A DNA stretch of 64,000 nucleotides from Phycisphaerales bacterium (GCA_016716475.1 JADJWG010000001.1:1054001-1118000); one strand, 5' to 3'; shown: positions 54,300-62,652, counted from the stretch's first letter. Notes: generated by a model not told the origin, from the letters alone. Translations and numbers: made by a program.

Positions 54300-55673
54300 T
54301 CACTGCCTATAAGAATCGTCGAGTAAGCACTTCACTGAGCAGACGATGGCGATCCCCGATTCCACCGCAACGATCGACGTGCGCAATCCCGGACCGAGTC
54401 TCGTTCGCTTGATCTCATTCATGACCTTGTGCATAAACTCGGCAGCCCTCGTGCAACCCAGCTTCTGTCGCACCAGCTCCGCGACTATTCGTCCGAAGTT
54501 CGTGGTATCGGCGCTACCCTTGATTAATCTCAGCTTCAGCGCCTCGAAGCACTTAACCTTGTCGAGCGGAATCAGTTGCGCTGCGCCAAGCAGTGCACCG
54601 TCGACACAAAGGCACGCGTGCGCCGTTACTTCACAATCGAAAATACACATTACCTGCTTCTGTGCCGTAGCCCAAAAGGCTGCTGCAGCCGCATCGAACT
54701 CCTCTGGTGAGGCGCACCACTTACCCACAAGCAGAAGTACACCTGGACCACAGTCTTGGCTCGATGGGGGTGGACTTGGTTGCTTTCCATTAATCACAGC
54801 GTCCAAGTAGCGATTAATCTTGCTGTCCGGTGGCATGAGACCGAAGCTGTCGTAATACACCACTGCCGCATTGTTCGCGTATACGTAGAGGTGCAGCCCG
54901 CCGAGCTCCTCCAAAGGATCCCTCGACACCCACCTTCCCAGGCTCGGCGAGTAGTACCGGTAGCCCCAGTACCCCAACCCGGTCTCATCATCCCACTGTT
55001 TCGTGCTGAAGCGCCAGGCGTTGTCGGCGGCGTAGCTGCCCTCGGCCTTCGTCACGCCGCCGTAGGGGTCGTACTCGTAGCGGGCGGCGAGCGCGGCGCC
55101 GGGCTGCTGCGCATCGTGCGACCAGTCCACCACCTGCCCCACGTTGCCGTTCGCGTCGTACAGGTAGACGTAGTCGACCGGATCGGCTGGCGACGGCCCT
55201 CCGCTCAGGTCGTACTCCCGCACGGCCAGCAGCCCGCCGATCGTCCCGGCCTGCTCGAACAGCCCGGCCGACGCCCGGCCGCCCTGCGACCCGCCCAGGC
55301 CCGCGAGGTCCAGGCCCCAGGACAGCGCCCGCAGGGGCTCGTTCGGCTCGCCCGCCAGGATGTCGAACTCCAGCAGCATCCGCCACCCCGACCAGAGGAA
55401 CCGGCGATCCAGCGACGGAGTACCCGCCCAGCCGCTCGCCTGCTCGTCCCACGGCGTCACGGTCTTCCGCACCCGCCGCCAACCCGAATCATACTCGAAC
55501 TCGACCTTGCTGACACCCGCGGCCTCGGTCCCCGCGACCGGCCGCACGCGGACCAGGCGGTTCTCGGCGTCCCAGTCGTAGGCGACCGACAGGCCGGTCC
55601 AGTCGGCTCTGAGCGCTGCGTTGAAGCCGCTGATATCGGAAATCGTGACCACATCGTCACCAATTGCGAGCAC
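54300..55673 (-). CDS. Orphan Rhs cassette A: core segment plus C-terminal toxin-like tip
   Basis: The 457-residue frame starts mid-family, with no N-terminal delivery domain. Residues about 57-278 are the conserved Rhs core (FLWSGWRMLLEFD; YEYDPYGGVTKAEGSY; DDETGLGYWGYRYYSPSLGR; the boundary LYVYANNAAVVYYDSFGL). Residues 279-457 are a unique tip with many cysteines and two hydrophobic stretches (GPGVLLLVGKW; SIVAVESGIAIVCSVKCLL), of no family I recognise; membrane action is possible but unproven. The GTG at 55673 comes right after the upstream gene's stop, so this is a displaced cassette that may only be used after recombination with a full Rhs gene. The tip has lower GC than the core. Confidence 0.8.
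   Translation of the reverse strand: MLAIGDDVVTISDISGFNAALRADWTGLSVAYDWDAENRLVRVRPVAGTEAAGVSKVEFEYDSGWRRVRKTVTPWDEQASGWAGTPSLDRRFLWSGWRMLLEFDILAGEPNEPLRALSWGLDLAGLGGSQGGRASAGLFEQAGTIGGLLAVREYDLSGGPSPADPVDYVYLYDANGNVGQVVDWSHDAQQPGAALAARYEYDPYGGVTKAEGSYAADNAWRFSTKQWDDETGLGYWGYRYYSPSLGRWVSRDPLEELGGLHLYVYANNAAVVYYDSFGLMPPDSKINRYLDAVINGKQPSPPPSSQDCGPGVLLLVGKWCASPEEFDAAAAAFWATAQKQVMCIFDCEVTAHACLCVDGALLGAAQLIPLDKVKCFEALKLRLIKGSADTTNFGRIVAELVRQKLGCTRAAEFMHKVMNEIKRTRLGPGLRTSIVAVESGIAIVCSVKCLLDDSYRQ
54963..55505 (-). repeat. Rhs core repeat, copy A
   Basis: This 543-base segment encodes the conserved Rhs core and has a partner of the same length at 59665-60207. The two are highly similar with no length difference, as expected for recombination donor and recipient segments in Rhs arrays. 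Confidence 0.9.
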
Positions 55674-55709
55674 GTCTGCCCAGATCCATGGGACACCGCC
55701 AGGCGCCAG

Positions 55710-56360
55710 CTACTGCACGCACCCGCTGCGTGCCCAGCCCGCATACTGTCGCAGCGCGGGCGACGCGTGCGGGCGCGCGTCAAGCCACTCGTCGATCAGA
55801 TCCTCGATCCACTTTCTGCCCTGTGTCCCCCTCCAGTGGCCCATTCCATGCAATGCACCTTCACAGCACGCCTCTGAAGGAAGCTGTAGTACGTCCCTTA
55901 CGTGGGCAGCGAACGCTTCCTCCATGGACTCTTCATCGACCCATACCGCCCCCCACCATCCGTAGCACGCACCATTAATGAACCCGGCTCGCGTGGGCTG
56001 GTTGCGGTGACCGAGGCTGTCACCGTAGATGGGAGCGAATAATCCTGCAAAGAGCTGGGTCATGGCCGCGACACAACGACATCGCGGCTCGAGCGGCAGG
56101 TCTTTGCGTACGAGTTCGAATGTGTATTGACGGACCCCCGTGATCTCACGTAGGCCCGCGTCGATTTGAAGATCTGAATATCGCTCGAGGAGGTGTTGCG
56201 GGCTTTGAAATAGCCGCTGCAAAAAGCTCAGTATAAGTTCGTCGTCCTCCTCCTCAGGAAGAGTCCTGTTGACATCCTCATCTTCGAAGTCAGCATCGGT
56301 CCGATGGAGAGCTCTCGAGAAAATGAAGTCGACCCATCGATTAAAGATGTCGGAGTCCAT
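55710..56360 (-). CDS. Unknown protein in Rhs array, possible orphan immunity
   Basis: The 216-residue protein is mostly helical and acidic early on (DADFEDEDVNRTLPEEEDDE), with later motifs CEGALHGMGHWRGTQGRKW and IEDLIDEWLDARP that resemble HEAT-like immunity or accessory proteins. ATG 56360 is preferred because GAGG lies 7 bases upstream; a GTG at 56366 would add two residues. It ends 36 bases before Rhs cassette A. Its cognate toxin may be a lost or displaced tip. No signal peptide is seen. Confidence 0.6.
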   Translation of the reverse strand: MDSDIFNRWVDFIFSRALHRTDADFEDEDVNRTLPEEEDDELILSFLQRLFQSPQHLLERYSDLQIDAGLREITGVRQYTFELVRKDLPLEPRCRCVAAMTQLFAGLFAPIYGDSLGHRNQPTRAGFINGACYGWWGAVWVDEESMEEAFAAHVRDVLQLPSEACCEGALHGMGHWRGTQGRKWIEDLIDEWLDARPHASPALRQYAGWARSGCVQ

Positions 56361-56405
56361 GCACACACCTCAAGTGTCAGTCACACGATCGAGGTTACCG
56401 GCCAG

Positions 56406-56728
56406 CTATGGCTCCGCGCCACTTTGACACCTGCATGGCCTTGGAATGGACTCACGCCTGCAGACTGTCGCTCGAACTGCGACTCCTGTCACTCCTTCAC
56501 TTGCCGCCAGTAAATCCATCCGCGGATTCGCTTCGAGAACAGATATAATTCGAGTTATTGCACCCAGGATAGCCTCGGAATCAACAACGATCCCGACTTC
56601 GACCAGCCAGTCTGCCAATCGCTCATCTGAAACACGCCAATCTTCCGAATGCCCAAAGCGAGACAAGTGCCCGTCGCACATGTCCACAATGATGCCGGCA
56701 TCGGCGATCCCATCTCCCGAAGTTATAC
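56406..56728 (-). pseudogene. 3' part of a gene interrupted by IS copy 1
   Basis: This frame (TSGDGIADAGIIVDMCDGHL through GVTGVAVRATVCRR to the stop at 56406) enters directly from the IS end at 56729. Joined to the 5' part at 57559-57768 after removing the IS and one copy of the AC target duplication, it forms one uninterrupted frame of 176 codons. Family unknown; probably an accessory or immunity gene in the Rhs array. Confidence 0.7.
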
Positions 56729-57558
56729 GAGGCTATCTCAAAACCTCTGAAAGCAAGAGAAGCGTACAGGTCATATGCAAGAAGCCGCTGAACAGGCAGC
56801 TCGACTTCTCCCAACGGATGCAGAGCCGACGGTAGTTCTGGATCCAGGAGATCGTCCGCTCCACCGTCCAGCGCCGCTTGGCGCGCTGCAGCGGCCGGCG
56901 GTCCTGTGTCACATTCTCCGGCTTGCGGTTGCCGCGATGCGGCGCGATCATTTCCATGCCGCGCTGTGCGAGCTCTTCGTCGAGCTTGTCGCTGTCGTAC
57001 GCCTTGTCGCCGATCACGCGCGGCGGCGTCTCGCGCGTCAGCACGAAGTCGAACAGCGCCTGCACGCAGCGGCTCTCGTGGGCGTCCGCCCGGCGCGGTA
57101 TCGATCGCCACCGGCAACCCGCGAGCATCGACCAGAACCATGATTTTCACGCCTTTTCCGAGGTGGCCGCGCTGATCCCATCACCGCCGCCCCGGGCCTT
57201 GGCGAAGGTGCCGTCGATGAAGCATTCGTACACGCGGTACGCGCCGCCGTTCGACCAGGCGTCCGGCGGCCCGCATGGCCTGCTCAAAGAGCCCTTCGCG
57301 CGTCCAGCCGCCGGAACCAACGGTGCACCGTGGCCCGCGCGCCGAACTCGCGCGGCAGGTCCTTCCACTTCGCGCCGTTGTCCAGCATCCAGAAGATGCC
57401 GCGCAGCGTCCGCCGCTTGTCCGCGACGGGCCGTCCGCCCTTCGGACTCTTCGGCCGATCCGGAATCCTGTCCGCCAGCCAATCCAATTGCTCATTCGTG
57501 AGTGTCAACATGCATCATTGTACAAAGTCAACAGGTGTCCCGGTTTTGAGATAGCCTC
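56729..57558 (-). mobile_element. Insertion sequence copy 1, IS5-family-like
   Basis: This 830-base element is bounded by 17-bp perfect inverted repeats GAGGCTATCTCAAAACC. The dinucleotide AC stands on both sides, consistent with a 2-bp target duplication. The transposase lies on the minus strand and has the features of the small DDE transposases of IS5/IS427-type elements. A second copy in the opposite orientation lies 427 bases away. Confidence 0.88.
56733..57511 (-). pseudogene. Transposase of IS copy 1, frame-disrupted
   Basis: Joining frames gives a small DDE transposase of about 255 residues. It starts MLTLTNEQLDWLADRIPDRP with the N-terminal RRTLRGIFWMLDNGAKWKDLP helix region (written in part), continues with YECFIDGTFAKARGGGDGI and VIGDKAYDSDKLDEEL, and ends RRWTVERTISWIQNYRRLCI. 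The reading frame changes at least at about 57297, 57245 and 57070, so no single frame encodes it. The stop TAG lies inside the terminal repeat. Some IS427-type elements use one programmed frameshift, but not this many. Confidence 0.8.
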
Positions 57559-57768
57559 ACGCCACATGCGAAGCACAGTGACACACCGCGAGTCGCCTTC
57601 GCCACCGAACACTGCCTCTAGTGTCACACCCTCGACGCCATTGACGCTCTCGATGTGTAATGCACCACAGATCTCCTGAGTGGGTGGTGTCCTCGTGCAT
57701 GCGCCCGCCAATACGACGCTGCCACACGCCATCCATGTACCGCAGCAAATCACCCTCGTGCTCAACAC
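57559..57768 (-). pseudogene. 5' part of a gene interrupted by IS copy 1 (lipoprotein-like)
   Basis: From a GTG at 57768 (GAGG 8 bases or so upstream) this 70-codon segment encodes a hydrophobic stretch ending LAGAC, which could be a lipoprotein signal, then TRTPPTQEICGALHI and RCVTVLRMWR. At 57559 it meets the IS. Across the IS it continues in frame at 56726. In the unrepaired state it reads into the IS for a further 17 residues. Confidence 0.65.
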
Positions 57769-57985
57769 GACCCAGTCCTCAAATGGGCATCTGCCCGGGT
57801 TAGCTCTTCAAGTCGAATCAAAGACACTCTAAACCTTAAACTGACAAACGGCAGCTGCGTCAGTGGCTAACTGAAACCGGTCAAGCCAGCGATTGGCGGC
57901 GGAGCTCACGCCCTCAGGAATGGACTCTCCGCGTTCAGAAATCAGTTCGACTGAGACACGCCTTCGACCTTCGTGGACCACTCAT

Positions 57986-58803
57986 GAGGCTATCTCAAAA
58001 CCGGGACACCTGTTGACTTTGTACAATGATGCATGTTGACACTCACGAATGAGCAATTGGATTGGCTGGCGGACAGGATTCCGGATCGGCCGAAGAGTCC
58101 GAAGGGCGGCCGCCCGTCGCGGACAAGCGGCGGACGCGCGCGGCATCTTCTGGATGCTGGACAACGCGAAGTGGAAGGACCTGCCGCGCGAGTTCGCGCG
58201 GGCCACGGTGCACCGTTGGTTCCAGCGCTGGACGCGCGAAGGGCTCTTTTGAGCAGGCCATGCGGGCCGCCGGACGCCTGGTCGAACGGCGCGCGTACCG
58301 CGTGTACGAATGCTTCATCGACGGCACCTTCGCCAAGGCCCGGGGCGGCGGTGATGGGATCGGGCGCGGCCACCTCGGAAAAGGCGTGAAAATCATGGTT
58401 CTGGTCGATGCTCGCGGGTTGCCGGTGGCGATCGATACCGCCGGGCGGACGCCCACGAGAGCCGCTGCGTGCAGGCGCTGTTCGACTTCGTGCTGACGCG
58501 CGAGACGCCGCCGCGTGATCGGCGACAAGGCGTACGACAGCGACAAGCTCGACGAAGAGCTCGCACAGCGCGGCATGGAAATGATCGCGCCGCATCGCGG
58601 CAACCGCAAGCCGGAGAATGTGACACAGGACCGCCTGCCGCTGCAGCGCGCCAAGCGGCGCTGGACGGTGGAGCGGACGATCTCCTGGATCCAGAACTAC
58701 CGCCGGCTCTGCATCCGTTGGGAGAAGTCGAGCTGCCTGTTCAGCGGCTTCTTGCATATGACCTGTACGCTTCTCTTGCTTTCAGAGGTTTTGAGATAGC
58801 CTC
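57986..58803 (+). mobile_element. Insertion sequence copy 2, IS5-family-like, inverted
   Basis: This 818-base copy has the same 17-bp terminal repeats and is flanked by AT on both sides (2-bp target duplication). It is 12 bases shorter than copy 1 and differs from it mainly by small insertions and deletions in GC-rich stretches, with only a few base changes. It interrupts the last codons of Rhs cassette B. Confidence 0.88.
58033..58799 (+). pseudogene. Transposase of IS copy 2, frame-disrupted
   Basis: This is the same transposase as copy 1, reading MLTLTNEQLDWLADRIPDRP from 58033. It breaks at several places, for example near 58110, at the TTTT run near 58248 and near 58440, before ending in VIGDKAYDSDKLDEEL and LLLLSEVLR at 58799. 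Some sites where copy 1 is shifted are intact here (VHRWFQRWTREGLF), so each copy carries its own breaks. Confidence 0.8.
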
Positions 58804-60315
58804 ATGATAGTGAGACATGCTCTTCTTATTCGGATTCGGAATTGTAACCCATGTGCCGCGACAATCATAATAGAAGGTCATGTCCAGGTACTCAGAATCG
58901 ACAACATTTAGTACGCCTGTGCAAGCTCGCGCATAAGAGATCTTTGGACACCTACTCAATAGCCTGTTGCCGACGTCGTTTGGCACGCTGCCGTGTCCAC
59001 AGGTCCAGAAGGTGATCCGGGCGCCCCAGCAGAGTTGCGGACAAACCGTTTTGGCAAAGTAGTCCTCGTCATACGATGTCTTGTAGTCTTTGCTTACGGG
59101 GGTAGTATATGTGGGCTTGGCGAGCGGCGCACCCGACTCATCTACTGTTTGAACACCGTGTCCGCGTATCGTAAAATGTCGCTTGCACTTGGAGTATGCA
59201 GAGGGATCGCCGAGGTCTGCGACCTTCGACATGCAGCCGTTGTAGCACTCCTCGAACACTGTGCCAACCGGCGTAAGGGCGTGCTGTCTGCAGACATTTT
59301 GGCATTGCTTAAAACTAGTTGTCGACCAGCCAGCCTTGCATCCATGCAGGCAGCTTTCATACGCCAGCCCGTCCGTCCCATTGCGAGTATGGCAGTACTC
59401 AATGCACGCGGCTTCTCGAACCGGGGGACTCACGTCGTCCAACAAGTCCGTGGGCGGAGAGTATCCCTCGCCAGTTGTGTCGTAGAGCGATCCTAAGCCC
59501 TTCGTACCGAGCACGCGAGCGCCGTCACGGCGATCAGTGAGCCCTATCGCATCTACATAATCCAGAGGAGCGTTTCGCGCGAACGCGTAGAGGTTCAATC
59601 CGCCTCGTTCCCCAATTGGGTCCCACGACATCCACCTCCCAATCAAGCCGTCGTAGTACCGCTTCCCCCACCACCCCAACCCCGTCTCATCATCCCACTG
59701 CTTTGTGCTGAAGCGCCAGGCGTTGTCGGCGGCGTAGTCGCCCTGGGCCTTCGTCACGCCGCCGTAGGGGTCGTACTCGTAGCGGGCGGTGAGCGCGGCG
59801 CCGGGCTGCTGGGCATCGTGCGACCAGTCCACCACCTGGCCGACGTTGCCCAGCGCGTCATACAGGTAGACGTAATCCACCGGGTCGTCGGGCTCGGGAG
59901 AGCCGCTCACGTCGCACACGCGCACGGCCAGCAGCCCGCCGATCGTCCCGGCCTGCTCGAAGAGCCCGGCCGACGCCCGGCCGCCCTGCGACCCGCCCAG
60001 GCCCGCGAGGTCCAGGCCCCAGGACAGCGCCCGCAGCGGCTCGTCCGGCTCGGCCGCCAGCATGTCGAGCTCCAGCAGCATCCGCCACCCCGACCAGAGG
60101 AACCGGCGATCCAGCGACGGAGTACCCGCCCAGCCGCTCGCCTGCTCGTCCCACGGCGTCACGGTCTTCCGCACCCGCCGCCAACCCGCATCATACCCGA
60201 AATCCACCCGGCGACCGCTAACCGAGCACTTCGGCCGCTTCAAACATTGACGGCGAGCCCCCGACAGCCCCCAGTACGAATCAAAGAGGGCCGGCAAGGC
60301 ACCGACGTTCCCCAT
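58741..60315 (-). CDS. Orphan Rhs cassette B: core segment plus Cys-rich toxin-like tip
   Basis: The 524-residue frame lacks an N-terminal delivery domain; its first 35 residues look like read-through of non-coding DNA. Residues about 37-258 are the Rhs core, ending LNLYAFARNAPLDYVDAIGL. The tip (about 259-505) is rich in cysteine, with a candidate His-Cys pair: His386 in FTIRGHG and Cys439 in ARITFWTCGHGS, spaced as in caspase-like or DUF4347-type folds. This is a weak, pattern-based suggestion. The last 21 residues come from IS copy 2. Without the IS and one AT, the frame would end 14 residues after SMSHYH, at 57942. No immunity gene is certain; the interrupted gene at 57768 is the candidate. 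Confidence 0.75.
   Translation of the reverse strand: MGNVGALPALFDSYWGLSGARRQCLKRPKCSVSGRRVDFGYDAGWRRVRKTVTPWDEQASGWAGTPSLDRRFLWSGWRMLLELDMLAAEPDEPLRALSWGLDLAGLGGSQGGRASAGLFEQAGTIGGLLAVRVCDVSGSPEPDDPVDYVYLYDALGNVGQVVDWSHDAQQPGAALTARYEYDPYGGVTKAQGDYAADNAWRFSTKQWDDETGLGWWGKRYYDGLIGRWMSWDPIGERGGLNLYAFARNAPLDYVDAIGLTDRRDGARVLGTKGLGSLYDTTGEGYSPPTDLLDDVSPPVREAACIEYCHTRNGTDGLAYESCLHGCKAGWSTTSFKQCQNVCRQHALTPVGTVFEECYNGCMSKVADLGDPSAYSKCKRHFTIRGHGVQTVDESGAPLAKPTYTTPVSKDYKTSYDEDYFAKTVCPQLCWGARITFWTCGHGSVPNDVGNRLLSRCPKISYARACTGVLNVVDSEYLDMTFYYDCRGTWVTIPNPNKKSMSHYHEAISKPLKAREAYRSYARSR
59665..60207 (-). repeat. Rhs core repeat, copy B
   Basis: This 543-base partner of 54963-55505 encodes the same Rhs core with only scattered substitutions. 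Identical length and frame in both copies show that recombination between them would swap tips precisely. Confidence 0.9.
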
Positions 60316-60375
60316 CCCGCGCGGACTGCGCCGCGCGGGGCACAGAGGGCATGCCGGACTCTGATTCCGGATCCG

Positions 60376-60712
60376 CTATTCACCCATCTGCAGCGTCGCG
60401 AGACCGCTTGGTACGTCGTCCACGAAGTCAAAAATGCGATCCAGCCCGGTGACGAGGAAGACGCCCCACACATGCGTGCTGACCCCGGCCAGCTTAAGCC
60501 GCCGCTGGTTCGTAATCGTCACCAGCTTGCAACTTCAGCAACTGGGCAATGTTCGACGAGTTCAGATAGTGGGCTTCGGAGAGACTCAGCAACACATCCT
60601 GCCGCGTGTCCCGCGTGCACTGATCGATGATTGCGGCCAGATCGTCGGTGAATTGCGGATCGTCACCCAACTCTCCCAGGATGATCGTCTCGGACCACTG
60701 CTGCACCGCCAT
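60376..60712 (-). CDS. STAS-domain protein (anti-sigma-factor antagonist type), frameshifted
   Basis: The first frame from ATG 60712 (AGGA 6 bases upstream) reads MAVQQWSETIILGEL and LSLSEAHYLNSSNIAQLLKL, the core of a STAS domain including the phospho-serine region. It then turns to QAGDDYEPAAA and stops at 60494. In the +1 frame the natural continuation is KLVTITNQRRLKLAGVSTHV, ending FDFVDDVPSGLATLQMGE with a stop at 60376. Two bases appear missing (CGC reduced to C near 60531). The joined protein of about 112 residues has normal STAS length. Such proteins relay partner-switching signals to sigma factors or enzymes. Confidence 0.75.
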
Positions 60713-60883
60713 CGCACGTCCTGCCTCACCTGTGCCCCATCGTGCCGACGGGGCCTGCCATTCGCGGCCACCGCACGCGAAGGCACGGTAGCCCGGCCGC
60801 CGAAGCCCGTCAACGACCCCCGGAGCCGTGGCGGCGCCGCTCACCAGCCCAGTGACCCGCCCGGTCCCCGTAGCCGAATCCGC

Positions 60884-60889
60884 TATACT
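60884..60889 (+). promoter_or_regulatory. -10 element at the start of lysS
   Basis: TATACT ends 7 bases before the lysS ATG. If used, transcription would begin at or near the A of the ATG, giving a leaderless message; no Shine-Dalgarno sequence is present. No good -35 hexamer is seen. Confidence 0.35.
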
Positions 60890-60896
60890 GGCCCCC

Positions 60897-62363
60897 ATGA
60901 GTGACCAGATTGCCGATCGCCGTATCAAGCTCGAGAAGCTCCGAGCCCTCGGAATCGACCCTTTTGGCGGCCGTTTCCCGGACACACAGCCCCTGGCCGC
61001 CGTGCGGGCCGCGGGTGAACGGCTCGACCTCGGCCCCGGGGAAACTGCGGAGGGCGATGCCGCGCGTTTCCACACCGCCGGTCGCGTGGCGCTCTACCGC
61101 GAGTTCGGCAGTCTCATCTTCCTTACCATTCGCGACCAGACCGGCGAACTCCAGTTCGCACTAAGCAAAAAGGTGCTTGCGGAAGGCACCGGCTGGCAGG
61201 TCGCCAAGCTGCTTGACCTCGGCGACATTGTCGGCGCCGCGGGCCGCATCGGCCGCACCAAGACAGGTGAACTGACGCTCTGGGCGGACGAATGCGTACT
61301 GCTCAGCAAGGCCCTGCGACCACCGCCGGAAAAGCGTCTCGGGCTGACCGACATTGAGGCCCGCTACCGGCGGCGCTACGTCGACTTGTTCAGCAATCCG
61401 GAATCGCGCGCGGTTTTCGTGCAACGGGCCCGCATCATTGCGCATGCGCGCACGGTCCTGCAGCGTCGCGGCTTCATCGAGGTCGATACGCCGGTGCTCC
61501 AGCCGCTGTATGGGGGGGCGGCCGCGCGGCCGTTTCTCACCCACCACAACACGCTCGAAATGCAGCTCTACCTGCGCATCTCGCCGGAGCTGTACCTGAA
61601 GCGCTGCCTGGTAGGCGGCCTTGATCGGGTGTACGAGTTCGCGCGCTGTTTCCGGAACGAGGGCATCAGTCCGCGCCACAATCCCGAGTTCACGATGCTC
61701 GAACTGTACCAGGCGTACGGTGACTACCACGACATGATGGACATCACCGAGGAAATCGTGGCCGGAGCGGCACACGCCCTGCACGGTACGTATCGCCTGC
61801 CTTACGGGGACCAGACGCTCGACCTGACACCGCCCTGGGCGCGCTGCAAATACGCCGACCTCTACCGCACGCACGTCGGTTTGCCGATCGAGGATGTGGC
61901 CGCGGCTCGCGGCCGCGCGCGGGAGCTGAGCATCGAGGAGCACAAGCTGGATGATGCGCTCGTGGTGAATGCGCTCTTCGAGCACTACGCTGAACCGCAC
62001 CTGGTGCAGCCGACGTTCGTGGTCGACTACCCGGCACCGCTCTGCCCGCTGACGCGGCGCGACCCGTCCGATCCGCGGATCGCCTTGCGGTTCGAGGCGT
62101 ACCTGAATCGCATGGAGCTGGGCAACGCGTATACCGAGCTGAACGATCCCGACGTCCAGCGTGAGACGTTCAGTCAGCAGCTCCGTGGCGAGGAGGGCGA
62201 GACGATGGCGGTGATGGACGAGGACTTCGTGGAAGCGCTCGAGCACGGCATGCCGCCCGCGGGCGGATTGGGAATCGGCATCGACCGGATCTGCATGCTG
62301 CTGACGAACAGCGCCAGCATTCGCGACGTGATCCTGTTCCCGCTGCAGCGGCCGCAGGCCTGA
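60897..62363 (+). CDS. lysS: Lysyl-tRNA synthetase, class II
   Basis: This enzyme charges tRNA-Lys. The 488-residue protein has the OB-fold anticodon-binding domain (residues about 50-150: AGRVALYREFGSLIFLTIRD) and the class II catalytic domain with motif 2 (CFRNEGISPRHNPEFTMLEL) and motif 3 (GGLGIGIDRICMLLT). Length is normal. The ATG at 60897 gives the usual start; it has no Shine-Dalgarno site but TATACT lies just upstream. The gene is divergent from the STAS gene. Confidence 0.95.
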   Translation: MSDQIADRRIKLEKLRALGIDPFGGRFPDTQPLAAVRAAGERLDLGPGETAEGDAARFHTAGRVALYREFGSLIFLTIRDQTGELQFALSKKVLAEGTGWQVAKLLDLGDIVGAAGRIGRTKTGELTLWADECVLLSKALRPPPEKRLGLTDIEARYRRRYVDLFSNPESRAVFVQRARIIAHARTVLQRRGFIEVDTPVLQPLYGGAAARPFLTHHNTLEMQLYLRISPELYLKRCLVGGLDRVYEFARCFRNEGISPRHNPEFTMLELYQAYGDYHDMMDITEEIVAGAAHALHGTYRLPYGDQTLDLTPPWARCKYADLYRTHVGLPIEDVAAARGRARELSIEEHKLDDALVVNALFEHYAEPHLVQPTFVVDYPAPLCPLTRRDPSDPRIALRFEAYLNRMELGNAYTELNDPDVQRETFSQQLRGEEGETMAVMDEDFVEALEHGMPPAGGLGIGIDRICMLLTNSASIRDVILFPLQRPQA

Positions 62364-62432
62364 GACCGATCGGCAAAGGTTGACGGTATGATGGCTCAAG
62401 TCGTTTGCGGACGGAACTTGGAGAGGACACCG

Positions 62433-62561
62433 ATGGGTCCGCCGATCCGACCGCTTTCGCGCGCTGCAGGGCTTACCCCGGTCGCGACTGCCGGGTTGGT
62501 GCCGCCGCGGAGGACCCGATCGCCCCGGCCTGCCCGGCGGAACAAGAGGCCGTACCCATGA
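62433..62561 (+). CDS. Possible 42-codon leader peptide upstream of ABC-F gene
   Basis: ATG 62433 has GGAGAGG 6 bases upstream and a frame of 42 codons rich in Pro and Arg (LVPPRRTRSPRPARRNKRPY). It lies in the 289-base space between lysS and the ABC-F gene. Short upstream frames control some ABC-F genes by ribosome stalling, so it is worth noting, but composition alone cannot show that it is expressed. Confidence 0.25.
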   Translation: MGPPIRPLSRAAGLTPVATAGLVPPRRTRSPRPARRNKRPYP

Positions 62562-62652
62562 TTTGATCCCCAACCTGATCGGCCACGCCGAGTTCGCGAG
62601 CCGACTACGCCTCAGACGCTGTCCGTTCAACCCCAGCGCATTGCAGCCCCCT

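Noticed and set aside
56446..56835. A 129-codon plus-strand frame running into IS copy 1
   Set aside because: It is Ser/Thr-rich antisense sequence; the minus strand carries the interrupted gene whose frame is restored when the IS is removed.
57559..57985. A composite transposon made of the two inverted IS copies
   Set aside because: Each copy has its own 2-bp duplication (AC and AT) and lies in a different gene, so they are two separate insertions. The 427 bases between contain only local gene fragments.
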